Counted from the first letter of the stretch, positions 9,226-17,446 are shown. The stretch is DNA of 64,000 bases from Neorhizobium vignae (GCF_000732195.1 NZ_JNNU01000014.1:97445-161444); one strand, 5' to 3'. Program-made: numbers and translations. Notes: a model not told the origin generated them from the sequence alone.

Positions 9226-10740
9226 ATGGTGACTGAGGATCAAGGCGGCACGATCGCCTTCTTGGCGAGTCCGGCATCTTACGGGCTCGCCGGTCCGGTC
9301 GAACGGATGGAGACGCATATCTCCGTGATTTTCCTCGCCGGCAACCGGGTCTACAAGCTGAAGAAGGCGCTGAAGCTTCCCTATGTCGATTTCTCGACGG
9401 CCACGATTCGCGAGGATGCCTGCCGCAAGGAAGTCGCGCTGAACAGCGAGACCGCGCCCGGGCTTTATATCGGCGTGCGGCGTATCACCCGCTCGGACGC
9501 CGGCAATTTGGAGTTCGACGGCGCCGGACCGCTCGTCGATGCCGTCGTCGAGATGAGCCGTTTCGAACAGGAACAGCTCTTCGACCAGATGGCGGCCGCG
9601 GGCCGGCTGACGCCGGAGCTGATGACGCAGACCGCCCGGATGATCGCATTTTACCACAGCCGGGCGCCGGTGGTCTCCAGGGGCGGCGGGGCGGCCAATA
9701 TCGAGGCTGTTCTCGACATCAACGATGCCGGATTTGCGACCAGCCATGTCTTCGGCGCGGCGGAGTCGGCCAAGCTCAGCGAGGCCTTCCGGTCCCGGCT
9801 CCTCCAACACGGCGAACTTCTCGACCGGCGGGCGCTGGCGGGCAAGGTCCGCCGTTGCCACGGTGATCTTCACCTGCGCAATATCTGCCTGCTGGACGGC
9901 AAGCCGTGCCTGTTCGACTGCATCGAATTCAATCTCGGGATCGCCACCGTCGATGTCCTCTACGACCTCGCCTTTCTACTGATGGATCTCTGGCATCGCG
10001 GTTTTCCCGACCTCGCCAATCTGGTGATGAACCGGTATCTCGATGAAACCGACGACGAGGACGGGTTCTGCGCTCTGCCGTTCCTCATGGCGATCAGGGC
10101 AGCGGTCCGCGCGCATGTGACGGCGACGCAGGCCGAAGAGCCAGATCAGGATGCCGCCAGGCTGGCGCAGGAGGCGAGGTCCTATTTCGACCTCGCCCAT
10201 GCTCTCCTGGGGGTGGCGCGGACGCGCCTCATCGCGATCGGCGGCCTCAGCGGTTCCGGCAAGACGACGGTCGCGGATTATCTGGCAGCGAAGGTAGGCA
10301 CGCCTCCGGGCGCCAGGATCGTCGAAAGCGACCGAATCCGCAAAGCCCTGCATGGTGTTTCGGCCGAGACGAGACTTCCGGTCTCCGCCTATAGACCCGA
10401 TGTTTCGGAAAAGGTCTATCGCGAGATGGCGCGGCATGCGGAGCTGATCCTCGCCCAGGGCGGATCGGTGGTTGCCGATGCCGTTTTCGACGATCCGGTC
10501 AACCGGCGCCTTATCGAGGATGCTGCCGCGAGGACCGGGGCAGGCTTCCGCGGCATCTGGCTCGAGGCCGATCCGGAACTGCTCTGGCAGCGGGTTCGGG
10601 AGCGGGCGGGAGGCCCGTCTGATGCCACCACGGACGTGCTTTCCGGCCAACTGGCCCGCAAACCCACCGAGATAGCCTGGCGGAAGCTCGATGCATCGAA
10701 TGGGCCCGAGACGATCTCCGCGGCAATCCTGCAGGGTTGA
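9226..10740 (+). CDS. Two-domain aminoglycoside-phosphotransferase-like/AAA ATPase protein
   Basis: The first 330 residues or so resemble the aminoglycoside/choline kinase fold, with the catalytic-loop motif HGDLHLRN at about 212-219 and DCIEF supplying the metal-binding Asp. The C-terminal third is a small-molecule kinase-like P-loop domain with Walker A GLSGSGKT at about 340-347. This architecture occurs in many bacteria, and its substrate is not known to me; antibiotic resistance should not be assumed. The start at 9226 is set by GGGAG upstream. It follows the pyruvate-kinase-like gene by about 100 bp but has its own FixK-type box. The M. tuberculosis DosR-regulon protein Rv2004c has, from memory, the same two-domain plan. 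Confidence 0.85.
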   Translation: MVTEDQGGTIAFLASPASYGLAGPVERMETHISVIFLAGNRVYKLKKALKLPYVDFSTATIREDACRKEVALNSETAPGLYIGVRRITRSDAGNLEFDGAGPLVDAVVEMSRFEQEQLFDQMAAAGRLTPELMTQTARMIAFYHSRAPVVSRGGGAANIEAVLDINDAGFATSHVFGAAESAKLSEAFRSRLLQHGELLDRRALAGKVRRCHGDLHLRNICLLDGKPCLFDCIEFNLGIATVDVLYDLAFLLMDLWHRGFPDLANLVMNRYLDETDDEDGFCALPFLMAIRAAVRAHVTATQAEEPDQDAARLAQEARSYFDLAHALLGVARTRLIAIGGLSGSGKTTVADYLAAKVGTPPGARIVESDRIRKALHGVSAETRLPVSAYRPDVSEKVYREMARHAELILAQGGSVVADAVFDDPVNRRLIEDAAARTGAGFRGIWLEADPELLWQRVRERAGGPSDATTDVLSGQLARKPTEIAWRKLDASNGPETISAAILQG

Positions 10741-10757
10741 GATCCCGATGGTCTTCA

Positions 10758-10771
10758 TTGATCCGGGGCAA
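10758..10771. promoter_or_regulatory. Upstream FNR/FixK-type box of the GNAT-like gene
   Basis: TTGATCCGGGGCAA matches TTGA-N6-GCAA. It lies 37 bp (centre to centre) upstream of a second box, a tandem arrangement that could give cooperative binding or fine tuning. Confidence 0.55.
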
Positions 10772-10794
10772 GTGAAAGGTTCAGCCCGCGCCCG

Positions 10795-10808
10795 TTGACG
10801 CGCGTCAA
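10795..10808. promoter_or_regulatory. Proximal FNR/FixK-type box of the GNAT-like gene
   Basis: TTGACGCGCGTCAA is a full palindromic match (TTGACGC / GCGTCAA). Its centre is about 94 bp before the ATG at 10895, consistent with a start site near 10843. Confidence 0.7.
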
Positions 10809-10894
10809 TGTCGGTGGCGGTGGACGACGCTAGAACGTCAGGTCTCAGGGAGCCGGTCCGACGTGACGCACGGGCCTTCTGGCGGAGAGAGGAT

Positions 10895-11344
10895 ATGGAG
10901 ACGGATTACGACGTGGGCGTGCTGGATGCGGCGGATGTCTACCGCGCTTTCGCGGTTGCCCGGCTTGTGATGTCAAGCCTGGATCTGCAGACGTGGGAAC
11001 GGCTGACCGCCTCCGCCTCGTTGCGTCGCAATTGGCTGGCGGTTACCGACGCACGGGGATATGTCCGCGGCCTTTGCCACGTCTTTGCCCGCGAGCATCC
11101 GGTCTACGGACGCCAGCTCGAAATACCGGTTTTTGCATCCATCGGCCTCGTCGATAACCAGGGTGTCGCGAAACGTCTTTTCGATTTCGCCAAGCTGCGC
11201 GCGAAACTGGACGGGTGCGAAAAGGTCCATTTCTGGTCCTCTGCATCGAAGGATTGTTATAGCCTCGATGCACTCCGGGAAACAGGCCCCTGGGACGATG
11301 GATTGATCTACGATCTGGGCACCGACCGCGCCACCGTTCACTGA
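10895..11344 (+). CDS. GNAT-like acetyltransferase, FixK-box associated
   Basis: A cytoplasmic protein of about 149 residues. Its pattern (N-terminal strand with a small acidic region, RNWLAVTDARGYVRGL in the middle, then a beta-bulge segment and an alpha-helix around GVAKRLFDFAKLRA) resembles a GNAT acetyltransferase, but I cannot point to a convincing acetyl-CoA pyrophosphate loop. The call is therefore tentative. The start at 10895 follows GGAGAGAGG; a longer frame begins at 10808 but would overlap the FixK-type box. Two such boxes upstream place it in the suspected low-oxygen regulon. The acceptor substrate is unknown. Confidence 0.6.
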   Translation: METDYDVGVLDAADVYRAFAVARLVMSSLDLQTWERLTASASLRRNWLAVTDARGYVRGLCHVFAREHPVYGRQLEIPVFASIGLVDNQGVAKRLFDFAKLRAKLDGCEKVHFWSSASKDCYSLDALRETGPWDDGLIYDLGTDRATVH

Positions 11345-11382
11345 CGGGGGCTTGCGGTTATGGGGGACAAAGGGGGGCCGGA

Positions 11383-11646
11383 TCAGCCGAGGTCTGCCGC
11401 CGTCAGCGTATAGGTGGTGCCCCGATTGGGACGATAGGCCTTCACTGCCGCATCCTGGATACTGGACCGGGCTGCATCGAAAGCCCTTAAGTAATCGGCC
11501 TCGGACATGCTCGTCGCCGTGCTATGGGCGAGTGCCTTGGCTTCCACGAAAAACCTGACCTCGAACATGCCGTCATAGCCCAGGAAACGAACGACCTTGC
11601 GCGCTTCGTCGAAACTGCGGCTTCTGTTCGGAAATATCAGGGTCAT
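11383..11646 (-). CDS. DUF1488 family protein
   Basis: A small 87-residue protein beginning MTLIFPNRSRSFDEARK, with VRFLGYDGMFEVRFFVEA in the middle. This is the DUF1488 pattern known from rhizobia and other proteobacteria, and no biochemical function is established. It looks soluble with no signal peptide. The start was placed at 11646, where the family usually begins; an in-frame ATG at 11691 has no better ribosome site. It is convergent with the GNAT-like gene and followed upstream by another very small gene on the same strand. Confidence 0.75.
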   Translation of the reverse strand: MTLIFPNRSRSFDEARKVVRFLGYDGMFEVRFFVEAKALAHSTATSMSEADYLRAFDAARSSIQDAAVKAYRPNRGTTYTLTAADLG

Positions 11647-11722
11647 GATCGTTTCAGTTCGAGATGGAAGCATTTCCGTTGGAAACGGCATTCCGGGTTT
11701 CTGATGATTGCGTATTGCGGTG

Positions 11723-11866
11723 TCAGAACAGATCGCGAAGCAGGATGTAGAGAATGAATACAATGGATATTCCCGGCACGGCCATGCGGAACAGGCTGCC
11801 ATAGCCTGCCCGGTGTAATTGCGGGCCTGTCTGGGAAGACGGTTGGATTCGCCTGATGGAAGACAT
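11723..11866 (-). CDS. Small single-span membrane protein
   Basis: A 47-residue protein with a polar, basic N-terminus and one hydrophobic segment (about residues 28-44) rich in Val, Ile and Leu, ending LLRDLF. It is probably an inner-membrane micropeptide, and I do not recognise a family. The start is firm because AGGAGG lies 6 nt upstream. The leader before it contains a sequence shared with two other small genes in the window (17481 and 18351). Confidence 0.7.
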   Translation of the reverse strand: MSSIRRIQPSSQTGPQLHRAGYGSLFRMAVPGISIVFILYILLRDLF

Positions 11867-11879
11867 GTCGTCCTCCTGG

Positions 11880-11895
11880 TTGGGGCCAGGGCTCG
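11880..11895 (-). repeat. Shared leader element, copy 1
   Basis: On the minus strand this reads CGAGCCCTGGCCCCAA, 13 nt before the ATG at 11866. The identical 16-mer precedes the gene at 18351, and a copy with two changes precedes the gene at 17481. It could be a promoter, a leader hairpin or a protein/RNA binding site. Confidence 0.6.
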
Positions 11896-12062
11896 CGCCC
11901 TTGATCGCAGCGCCCGTTCTGAATCTGCTACCTTCGCACAATATGGGTCGAACGCGGACAAATACAAGAGGAGGTCTCTCCGCTCCTCAAGAGTTGAGAG
12001 ATCCGGCGCAGCCGCATTTGATACGATCCGGCTGCCTGCTATTGGGGGCGTAGCGTTGTCGG

Positions 12063-12410
12063 CTACTTGTTCTTCAGAAGCCACATCTTGCCAGCCATGG
12101 TGATCCCATGCGCGGATTCTTCCGTCGGGACGTCCTCGTTGAGGATGCGCAGAAGGCCGTATTCCCGCAGTTCGTTCAAGGTCGTGGTGGTCAGGAACTT
12201 GATCTTCTGGGGGCGTTCCTTGAACCGGTCGTTCCGCGCATAAGTCACGACCGCATTCAGATGGGTCCATTTCTTCGCTTCCTGCGGAAACAGATCGCCG
12301 TCCTTGGCGAGCTTCAGGCCCCTGATCTGGGTCGGCGTCAGCTCAACGGTCAGCGCGTGCGCCGCAGGCGTCGGGGTGGCGGTCGTTTTGGTGTTCTCGG
12401 TCGTGTTCAA
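12063..12410 (-). CDS. Hypothetical protein, TTG start
   Basis: About 115 residues with a Thr/Ala/Pro-rich N-terminal tail (about 20 residues) followed by a compact soluble domain (LTPTQIRGLKLAKDGDLF to the lysine-rich end KMWLLKNK). I do not recognise the family. The C-terminal half, with TTTTLNELREYGLLR, suggests a small winged-helix-like or DNA-associated fold, but this is only an impression. TTG at 12410 is chosen because AAGGA lies 7 nt upstream; the longer frame reading back to 12593 would overlap the desaturase gene. Confidence 0.6.
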   Translation of the reverse strand: MNTTENTKTTATPTPAAHALTVELTPTQIRGLKLAKDGDLFPQEAKKWTHLNAVVTYARNDRFKERPQKIKFLTTTTLNELREYGLLRILNEDVPTEESAHGITMAGKMWLLKNK

Positions 12411-12493
12411 TGTTTGGTCCTTGATCGGGTACGGAGGTAGTCTTTGTGCATTCGCTGCCCAGGCGGAGGTCCCGGCCTGGCAGATTGCATAGG

Positions 12494-13540
12494 TTAAGGT
12501 TTCTTTCTCGCCTTGGCGGCGTCGCGAAACGACAGGAGCCTTTTGCTCTTTTCGTCCCAGAGGACGAGTTTGACGCATTGGATGCTCTGCCAAAGCGTTA
12601 TGCGGCCGATGCCGGCAAGTTCGGGATGATCGCGCAGCACCTCGGGCAGCCGGTAATAGGGGATCCGGCTCGACAGATGATGGACGTGGTGGATGCCGAT
12701 ATTGCCGGTCAGCCAGCGCAGCGCCAGCGGCAGATCGTAGTGGGACGCGCCGTGGAGAGCGGCCTCAGGAAACTGCCATTCCTCGGTCTTCGACCAATGG
12801 GTTTCCTCGAACTGATGCTGGACATAGAAGAGCCAGACGCCGGCGGCCCCTGCGATCAGCACGATCGGCAGATGGACCAGCAGGAAGGGTACGAGTCCGA
12901 CCGCCCAAATCATCAGCGCCGCCAGAACGGCGACCGCGAGATTGGTCGCCATCGTCGAAATCCAGGGCAGGGAGCCCGATTTCATCATTCCGAACGGAAG
13001 GCGCTGCTTGAAGAGGAAAAGCCAGGCGGGCCCGATGCCGAACATCACCAGCGGGTGGCGATAAAGCCGGTAGCCAAGCCGGCGCGACCAGGGCAGGGCC
13101 TGATATTCGTCGATCGTCAGCGTGGTGATGTCCCCGACGCCGCGCTCATCGAGGTTGCCGGCGGAGGCGTGATGCGCGGCATGCGCCCGGCGCCAGTAAT
13201 CGTAAGGCGTCAGGGTCAACACCCCGAGCACCCGCCCGGTCCAATTGTCGAGGCGCCGGCGCGCGAAGAACGAGCCGTGGCCGCAGTCGTGCTGGATCAT
13301 GAACAGCCGCAGCAGAAAGGCGGCGGCTGGAAGGACGAGGATCAGCCCGATCGGGTAACCCAGGGAAACGGAAACATAAGCTGCGGCCGAAAAGGCTGCA
13401 AACGGCAGCACCGTGACGAGCAGCTCGAAGGTGCTGCGTCCGAAACGCGGCTGCCGGTATTTCGAAAGAATCTTGAGCCAGGCGCCAATATCGTCTTCGG
13501 CAACGGGCGCAATCGCATGGGCTGTGGCGTTCATGGACAT
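12494..13540 (-). CDS. Membrane fatty acid desaturase
   Basis: An integral-membrane di-iron desaturase of 348 residues that introduces double bonds into acyl chains. All three histidine clusters are present: HDCGH (84-88), HAAHH (120-124) and a C-terminal HHVHH. Four or more hydrophobic spans separate them. AGGTGG precedes the ATG at 13540. The regiospecificity cannot be read from sequence, and hydroxylases and ketolases share this fold. It sits among cold-shock and small stress-type genes, which would suit a membrane-fluidity role, but that is inference. Confidence 0.88.
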   Translation of the reverse strand: MSMNATAHAIAPVAEDDIGAWLKILSKYRQPRFGRSTFELLVTVLPFAAFSAAAYVSVSLGYPIGLILVLPAAAFLLRLFMIQHDCGHGSFFARRRLDNWTGRVLGVLTLTPYDYWRRAHAAHHASAGNLDERGVGDITTLTIDEYQALPWSRRLGYRLYRHPLVMFGIGPAWLFLFKQRLPFGMMKSGSLPWISTMATNLAVAVLAALMIWAVGLVPFLLVHLPIVLIAGAAGVWLFYVQHQFEETHWSKTEEWQFPEAALHGASHYDLPLALRWLTGNIGIHHVHHLSSRIPYYRLPEVLRDHPELAGIGRITLWQSIQCVKLVLWDEKSKRLLSFRDAAKARKKP

Positions 13541-13620
13541 CGATCCACCTTTTTGGCCTCGGCATGCGGCGCGCCCGAAGCGGGATGTGCCTGCACGTCC
13601 TCAGGCACATGCCTCAAATA

Positions 13621-14001
13621 TCAGCCCTGACGGGCCTTGCGTGCAGCGTAACGACGATCGCGCTCCGCCTTGCGGGCGGCTTCATCGGCGATGACCCGGG
13701 CAACCCGGTCGTTGGTTTCTGCCTGCCGGGCCTCCGCCTCGGCTTTTTCATCGGCTTCCGCAGCAGCGGCCAATGCGGCCGCTTCCTGGAGCTGGCGCTC
13801 GTTCTCGGCAGTCTTCTGGGCCTCGCGCTCGGCGCGGCGGGCTTCCCTCGCGGCTGCAATGGCCTCGCGTTCGGCGCGGCGTTCCTGCATCGCGGGATCT
13901 GTCGGTTTAGGGGCGGTCGCAAACTTTGCCAAAAGCTCGCGCTTAGCATCCGCTGCGGTTTTGCGGCGCTCGGCAAAGCTGTTGTCGTTCGGGTGTCTCA
14001 A
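13621..14001 (-). CDS. DUF6481 family alanine/arginine-rich helical protein, TTG start
   Basis: A 126-residue protein made almost entirely of Ala, Arg and Glu in long helical stretches (for example AEREAIAAAREARRAERE), predicted to form a coiled coil. It begins RHPNDNSFAERRKTAADAK, the hallmark of the DUF6481 family found in rhizobia. The first codon is TTG at 14001, with AAGGACG upstream. Its function is unknown. It resembles other highly charged small proteins in this region and has no signal peptide. Confidence 0.8.
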   Translation of the reverse strand: MRHPNDNSFAERRKTAADAKRELLAKFATAPKPTDPAMQERRAEREAIAAAREARRAEREAQKTAENERQLQEAAALAAAAEADEKAEAEARQAETNDRVARVIADEAARKAERDRRYAARKARQG

Positions 14002-14115
14002 TGTATCGTCCTTGTCAGATTTGAACTGGTCAGATTTGTAATCTTGCGGTCGAGACGAATATCGCGCCTACCGGGAGGCCATGAAGATATTCGCGTTAGC
14101 CAGATGCCTCAACGG

Positions 14116-14142
14116 AAAAAGGCCAGACATACGCCTGGCCTT
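14116..14142 (-). terminator. Intrinsic terminator of the cold-shock gene
   Basis: On the minus strand GGCCAGG and CTGGCC form a short stem with a 6-7 nt loop, followed by TTTTT. It lies about 55 bases past the stop of the cold-shock gene at 14197. Confidence 0.7.
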
Positions 14143-14196
14143 CACATACCTTTTGCCACCATGCCAGTACGTCCGTGGTCATGGGAGGCTAAAGTT

Positions 14197-14406
14197 TTAG
14201 GCAGCCTGGAGCTGGCCTGCGGACATCTTGCCCGACTTGCGGTCACGCTCGAGTTCGAAGCCAAGCTTCTGGCCTTCGACGATCGAGCTCATGCCAGCGC
14301 GTTCGACGGCAGAGATATGAACGAAGACGTCGGCGCTGCCGTCGTCAGGCTGAATGAAGCCGAAGCCTTTGGTGGCATTGAACCATTTAACTGTGCCAGT
14401 GGCCAT
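14197..14406 (-). CDS. cspA: Cold-shock domain protein (CspA family)
   Basis: A 69-residue single OB-fold RNA/ssDNA chaperone. RNP1-like KGFGFIQP and RNP2-like VFVHISAVE are both present, as is the opening GTVKWFNATKG. The start at 14406 is the family start; the frame extends back to 14544 without protein similarity. A TTGACA-N17-TAGGTA promoter at 14545-14573 would give a leader of about 130 nt, and it contains a GC hairpin (14437-14457). Long structured leaders are typical of temperature-controlled csp genes. A related gene lies at 18647. Confidence 0.93.
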   Translation of the reverse strand: MATGTVKWFNATKGFGFIQPDDGSADVFVHISAVERAGMSSIVEGQKLGFELERDRKSGKMSAGQLQAA

Positions 14407-14544
14407 AACGAACCCTTTCATAGCAACATTGATAAACCGCCGGGCGACGCACGGCGGGTGTTTCGACTTTTGAGAGGGAAAGTTCGTCAAGAAGCGCAAA
14501 GCGCAGCAAAAACAAATATCGGCAAACAAAGTATCGATGTTCAT

Positions 14545-14573
14545 TACCTATCGTATTGGGATTGAAGTGTCAA
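14545..14573 (-). promoter_or_regulatory. Sigma-70-type promoter of cspA
   Basis: On the minus strand TTGACA (14573-14568) and TAGGTA (14550-14545) are separated by 17 bp. The predicted start site is near 14538, leaving about 130 nt of untranslated leader before cspA. Confidence 0.55.
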
Positions 14574-14690
14574 CTTTTTGTTTTGAAAATCGCGAAATAT
14601 GCAACCGAAGGTGGTTTTTGTGGCGAACGAACGGATATCAGCGGTACCCGCATCGAGGTCTCGCAGGTGGCGAGCCGGCAGCTTGAAGAT

Positions 14691-15506
14691 CTAGGCGGAG
14701 GCCGGTATTTCTTCGGTCGTCACTTCGAAACATGACAGGACAGCCGGGCCGAAGGCGGTTGAAAGCGCCACGTCCGTGGCATCCCGCCCCGTCGCCATGA
14801 GAATGCGCCCGATGCGCGGTTTGTTATGGCGGGCATCGACCGTATTCCACCGGCCGCCGAGATAGACCTGGACCCAGGCGCTGAAGTCCATCGGATTGAC
14901 ATCCACCGGAACGCCGATATCGCCGAGATAACCGGTGCAGTAACGCGCCGGGATGTTCATGCAGCGGCAAAGCGCGATGGCGAGATGCGCGAAGTCGCGG
15001 CACACGCCCGTCCGATCGGTAAATCCTCCGAACGCTGTACGCAGCGGGTCCGCGTTCTGGTAGTTGAAGGTGATGTGGTTGTGGACGAAGTCGAGGATCG
15101 CCTGCACCCGCGGCCAGCCGAGAGGCGTCGCGGAAAATGTCTTCCAGGCGAAATCCGCCAGGCGGTCGGTGTCGCAGTAGCGGCTGCCGAGCAGGAAGAC
15201 CAGCACGTCGTCCGGCAGATCCTTGATGTCGTGCTGGAAGGCATTCTGCGGCACGGGGTCGGGCATGCCGTCGTCGTAGATTTCGAATTCCGTCGAGATC
15301 GTCGTCAGCCCGGGCGGCGCGACGATCCGGCTGCACGCGTTTCCGAAGCTGTCGAGATAACCGCGGGCCTCGATGGGCCGGTCGAAACTCAGAACCTGGT
15401 CGGTCAATAGATCCGCGCGACGCGAGGGATGGATATTGAGGACCAGCAACATCGCCGTATCGTGCTGGCATTCATACCCTATACGAAACCCTGCGCGTAT
15501 CTTCAT
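14691..15506 (-). CDS. Transglutaminase-like protein, His position occupied by Ser
   Basis: A 271-residue protein with the transglutaminase/cysteine-peptidase core. Cys169 lies in GVCRDFAHLA and Asp224 in VDARHN. The position between them that carries the catalytic His in the neighbouring paralogue (HAW) reads SAW here (Ser209). From memory, similar SAW variants occur in rhizobial relatives, so this may be a subfamily trait rather than an inactivated enzyme. There is no signal peptide. It lies 75 bp downstream of the second transglutaminase-like gene on the same strand; the pair is probably co-transcribed. The substrate is unknown. Confidence 0.8.
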   Translation of the reverse strand: MKIRAGFRIGYECQHDTAMLLVLNIHPSRRADLLTDQVLSFDRPIEARGYLDSFGNACSRIVAPPGLTTISTEFEIYDDGMPDPVPQNAFQHDIKDLPDDVLVFLLGSRYCDTDRLADFAWKTFSATPLGWPRVQAILDFVHNHITFNYQNADPLRTAFGGFTDRTGVCRDFAHLAIALCRCMNIPARYCTGYLGDIGVPVDVNPMDFSAWVQVYLGGRWNTVDARHNKPRIGRILMATGRDATDVALSTAFGPAVLSCFEVTTEEIPASA

Positions 15507-15581
15507 GATCTTATCCCTATGGAAAAATTCTCGTTGGAATGGCCGTTCAGCGGCAACGCCCAGGCATGCCGGCTGTTCCGG

Positions 15582-16478
15582 TTACCCATGCAATTTCACG
15601 CTGTTGTCATCGGTCGTCACGTTAACCTGCACGGACATGCCGTCGAAATCGGTGTCGTCGCCATCGTAACTTCCCGATAGGGGGACCGCCTGCCGCGGAT
15701 CGCGCGCGACACCCACGCGGATCAGGTCGCGATTGCCGACGATACCGTTGGTGGGATCGAACTCCACCCAGCCGGCGCCTGGAAGATAGACCTGGCACCA
15801 AGCGTGGGTCGATCCGCCGCCGAGCGTTATCGATCCGTCGCGGTCGGGCACATAGATGTAGCCGGTGACGAAACGTGCCGCCAATCCGAGCGCCCGCGCC
15901 GCCTCCATCATCAGCAGCGCGAAATCGCGGCAGGTGCCGCGGCGTAGCTTCAGGGTTTGGAGCGGCGGTTGCGTTCCGTGTTCCGAGCGCCTGGCGTAGG
16001 CGAAACCCTCGTGGAGCGCAAAACACATGGTCATCAGGAGGTGGCCGGTTTCGGTGGGGTGCCCGACCTTGATGAATTGCCGCGCCCATTTGCCAACCCG
16101 GTCCTCGGGATCGGGATAGTGGCGCCGGATCGTCTGCTCCAGATCAAAGGCTTCTTCGGGATCATATGCGAAAGGATAGGTCAGGGCTTCATCGTCGATC
16201 TGGAAATCGATCGCCGCTTGAGGCGTATGGTCGAGGCGTATGGTCGTTTCGAACCGCAGTTCGGAGGAGGCCTTGGATATCCCGACAAGCGCGACGCAAT
16301 TACCGAAGACATCGTGGATCCACCGGACATAGGCCGGCTTGGGAAAAACGTTGAGCTGGGAACTCAGCAGGGTCTGGTCGAAGCTGTCCCGCGGCCTGAA
16401 CATCAGCCTGTGTTCGCCGAACTCCACCGGCCTCGTATACCGATAGGAGGTGACATGCCGGACGGAAAATATCGTCAT
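15582..16478 (-). CDS. Transglutaminase-like cysteine protease-fold protein
   Basis: A 298-residue protein with an N-terminal bacterial transglutaminase-associated beta domain (about 1-95, opening FSVRHVTSYRYTRPV) and a transglutaminase core. The full triad is visible: Cys183 (GTCRDF), His225 (THAW) and Asp241 (FDPTNG). No signal peptide is seen, so it is probably cytoplasmic. It precedes the SAW-type paralogue. Such proteins often accompany alpha-E and circularly permuted ATP-grasp proteins, but neither is present in this window. Its reaction may be proteolysis, amidation or cross-linking. Confidence 0.87.
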   Translation of the reverse strand: MTIFSVRHVTSYRYTRPVEFGEHRLMFRPRDSFDQTLLSSQLNVFPKPAYVRWIHDVFGNCVALVGISKASSELRFETTIRLDHTPQAAIDFQIDDEALTYPFAYDPEEAFDLEQTIRRHYPDPEDRVGKWARQFIKVGHPTETGHLLMTMCFALHEGFAYARRSEHGTQPPLQTLKLRRGTCRDFALLMMEAARALGLAARFVTGYIYVPDRDGSITLGGGSTHAWCQVYLPGAGWVEFDPTNGIVGNRDLIRVGVARDPRQAVPLSGSYDGDDTDFDGMSVQVNVTTDDNSVKLHG

Positions 16479-16650
16479 TCAATCACCGCGAGAGCATTGA
16501 GGGTGGCATACGCTGGCGCTGGCGCCTTGTCGAACCCTGCATGGATTACCGCTATAGCAGGCGCCATGCGACAGCGACAGGAAAAACCAGCCGCAGCCGG
16601 TAAAATATGACAACCCGAACGCGGCGCCGGAACGCCGGATCGCTGCTGTC

Positions 16651-16896
16651 TCACTGGTCCCGGCGCTGCAGCGGATAATCCCCGGCGTCGTAGAGCCGCT
16701 GTATCTGGGTGCTGTCAAAACGGGCTTCTTCGACCTCGAGAATGGACCCGCGCAAAAGGGATGCAGGCATCACCTCGATTGCGAAGCGCAGAGCCTCGGC
16801 CACGGTTTCGAACCTCTTGTACCCAAGCCTGCTCGTTCTCTTCCAGTTCTTGCACGGGTAGAGCCCCGCGCCTGCATTGTAGTTGAAGGCGGCCAT
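16651..16896 (-). CDS. Small conserved-type hypothetical protein
   Basis: An 81-residue soluble protein with an aromatic N-terminus (AAFNYNAGAGLYPCKNWKR) and a helix-rich middle (RFETVAEALRFAIEVMP). I do not recognise the family with certainty. AAGGACACC precedes the ATG. It is flanked by other small genes on the same strand and has codon usage similar to its neighbours, so it is likely a real gene. Confidence 0.65.
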   Translation of the reverse strand: MAAFNYNAGAGLYPCKNWKRTSRLGYKRFETVAEALRFAIEVMPASLLRGSILEVEEARFDSTQIQRLYDAGDYPLQRRDQ

Positions 16897-16970
16897 GGTG
16901 GTGTCCTTGTGGTCGAGGATAGGTGCGAGGGGCTGGTCCGAACGAGCGGTCTCGTCGGAGCGGTCCCGTG

Positions 16971-17153
16971 TCAGGCCGGCTGCAATTGCGACGCGCGCCT
17001 CTGGAGGCGTTCCTGCTTCTGGGCGAGCTTGAGCTCGCGGCTTCTCAGGGCCTGCCTATGGCGGAATTCCTGCAGCTTGGCAGCGTTGGAGCCTTCTTCT
17101 GCATCGGGTTTGCGAAACAGATTCTGGGCGGCATCGCGGACGGTATCGATCAT
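16971..17153 (-). CDS. Small basic coiled-coil protein
   Basis: A 60-residue protein starting MIDTVRDAAQNLFRKPDAEE and continuing as a charged helix (KLQEFRHRQALRSRELKLAQ), probably a short coiled coil. The start at 17153 has AAGG upstream; the longer frame to 17264 lacks sensible N-terminal sequence. Its function is unknown. It belongs to the run of small charged proteins between 11 and 19 kb. Confidence 0.6.
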   Translation of the reverse strand: MIDTVRDAAQNLFRKPDAEEGSNAAKLQEFRHRQALRSRELKLAQKQERLQRRASQLQPA

Positions 17154-17446
17154 TGGTGTAACCTTAAAGGGTAGACTGCGGGACGTGACGACGGCCAACG
17201 CAAGGATTCTCCAGCCGACAGGGCGGAGTTCAACGTTCGCAAAATCAAGGGTGTCGCCAAGCAACCGGCAGGGCCGGAAGGATCAGGTAGCCGAAAAGGC
17301 TGAAAACGTGAATCATATATGGCAATATAATGCGTCACTTTCAAGACTTGTCTCAAATACGGATGGCGGCGCTTGCCATCGGCGGAAATGAGGCCCAGCG
17401 TGAATGGTCGGCTGCAACTGGTAAGGGCGCAGCCGCCTGAGGGACC
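17154..17446. other. Intergenic stretch with AT-rich patch
   Basis: About 290 bp without a supportable gene, between divergent small genes. Bases 17310-17350 are clearly AT-rich for this window (ATATATGGCAATATAATG) and probably hold the promoter of the minus-strand gene at 17153. A TTGAAA sits at its far edge, but spacing to a clear -10 is ambiguous. I see no other structure. Confidence 0.4.

Noticed and set aside
9226..10740. Aminoglycoside-resistance gene
   Set aside because: The kinase-like half is fused to a P-loop domain and sits in a probable low-oxygen regulon; such proteins are not established resistance enzymes.
14562..14574. TTGAAGTGTCAA near cspA as an FNR-type site
   Set aside because: The half-sites are only 4 nt apart, not 6, and TGTCAA is better explained as the complement of the -35 TTGACA of cspA.
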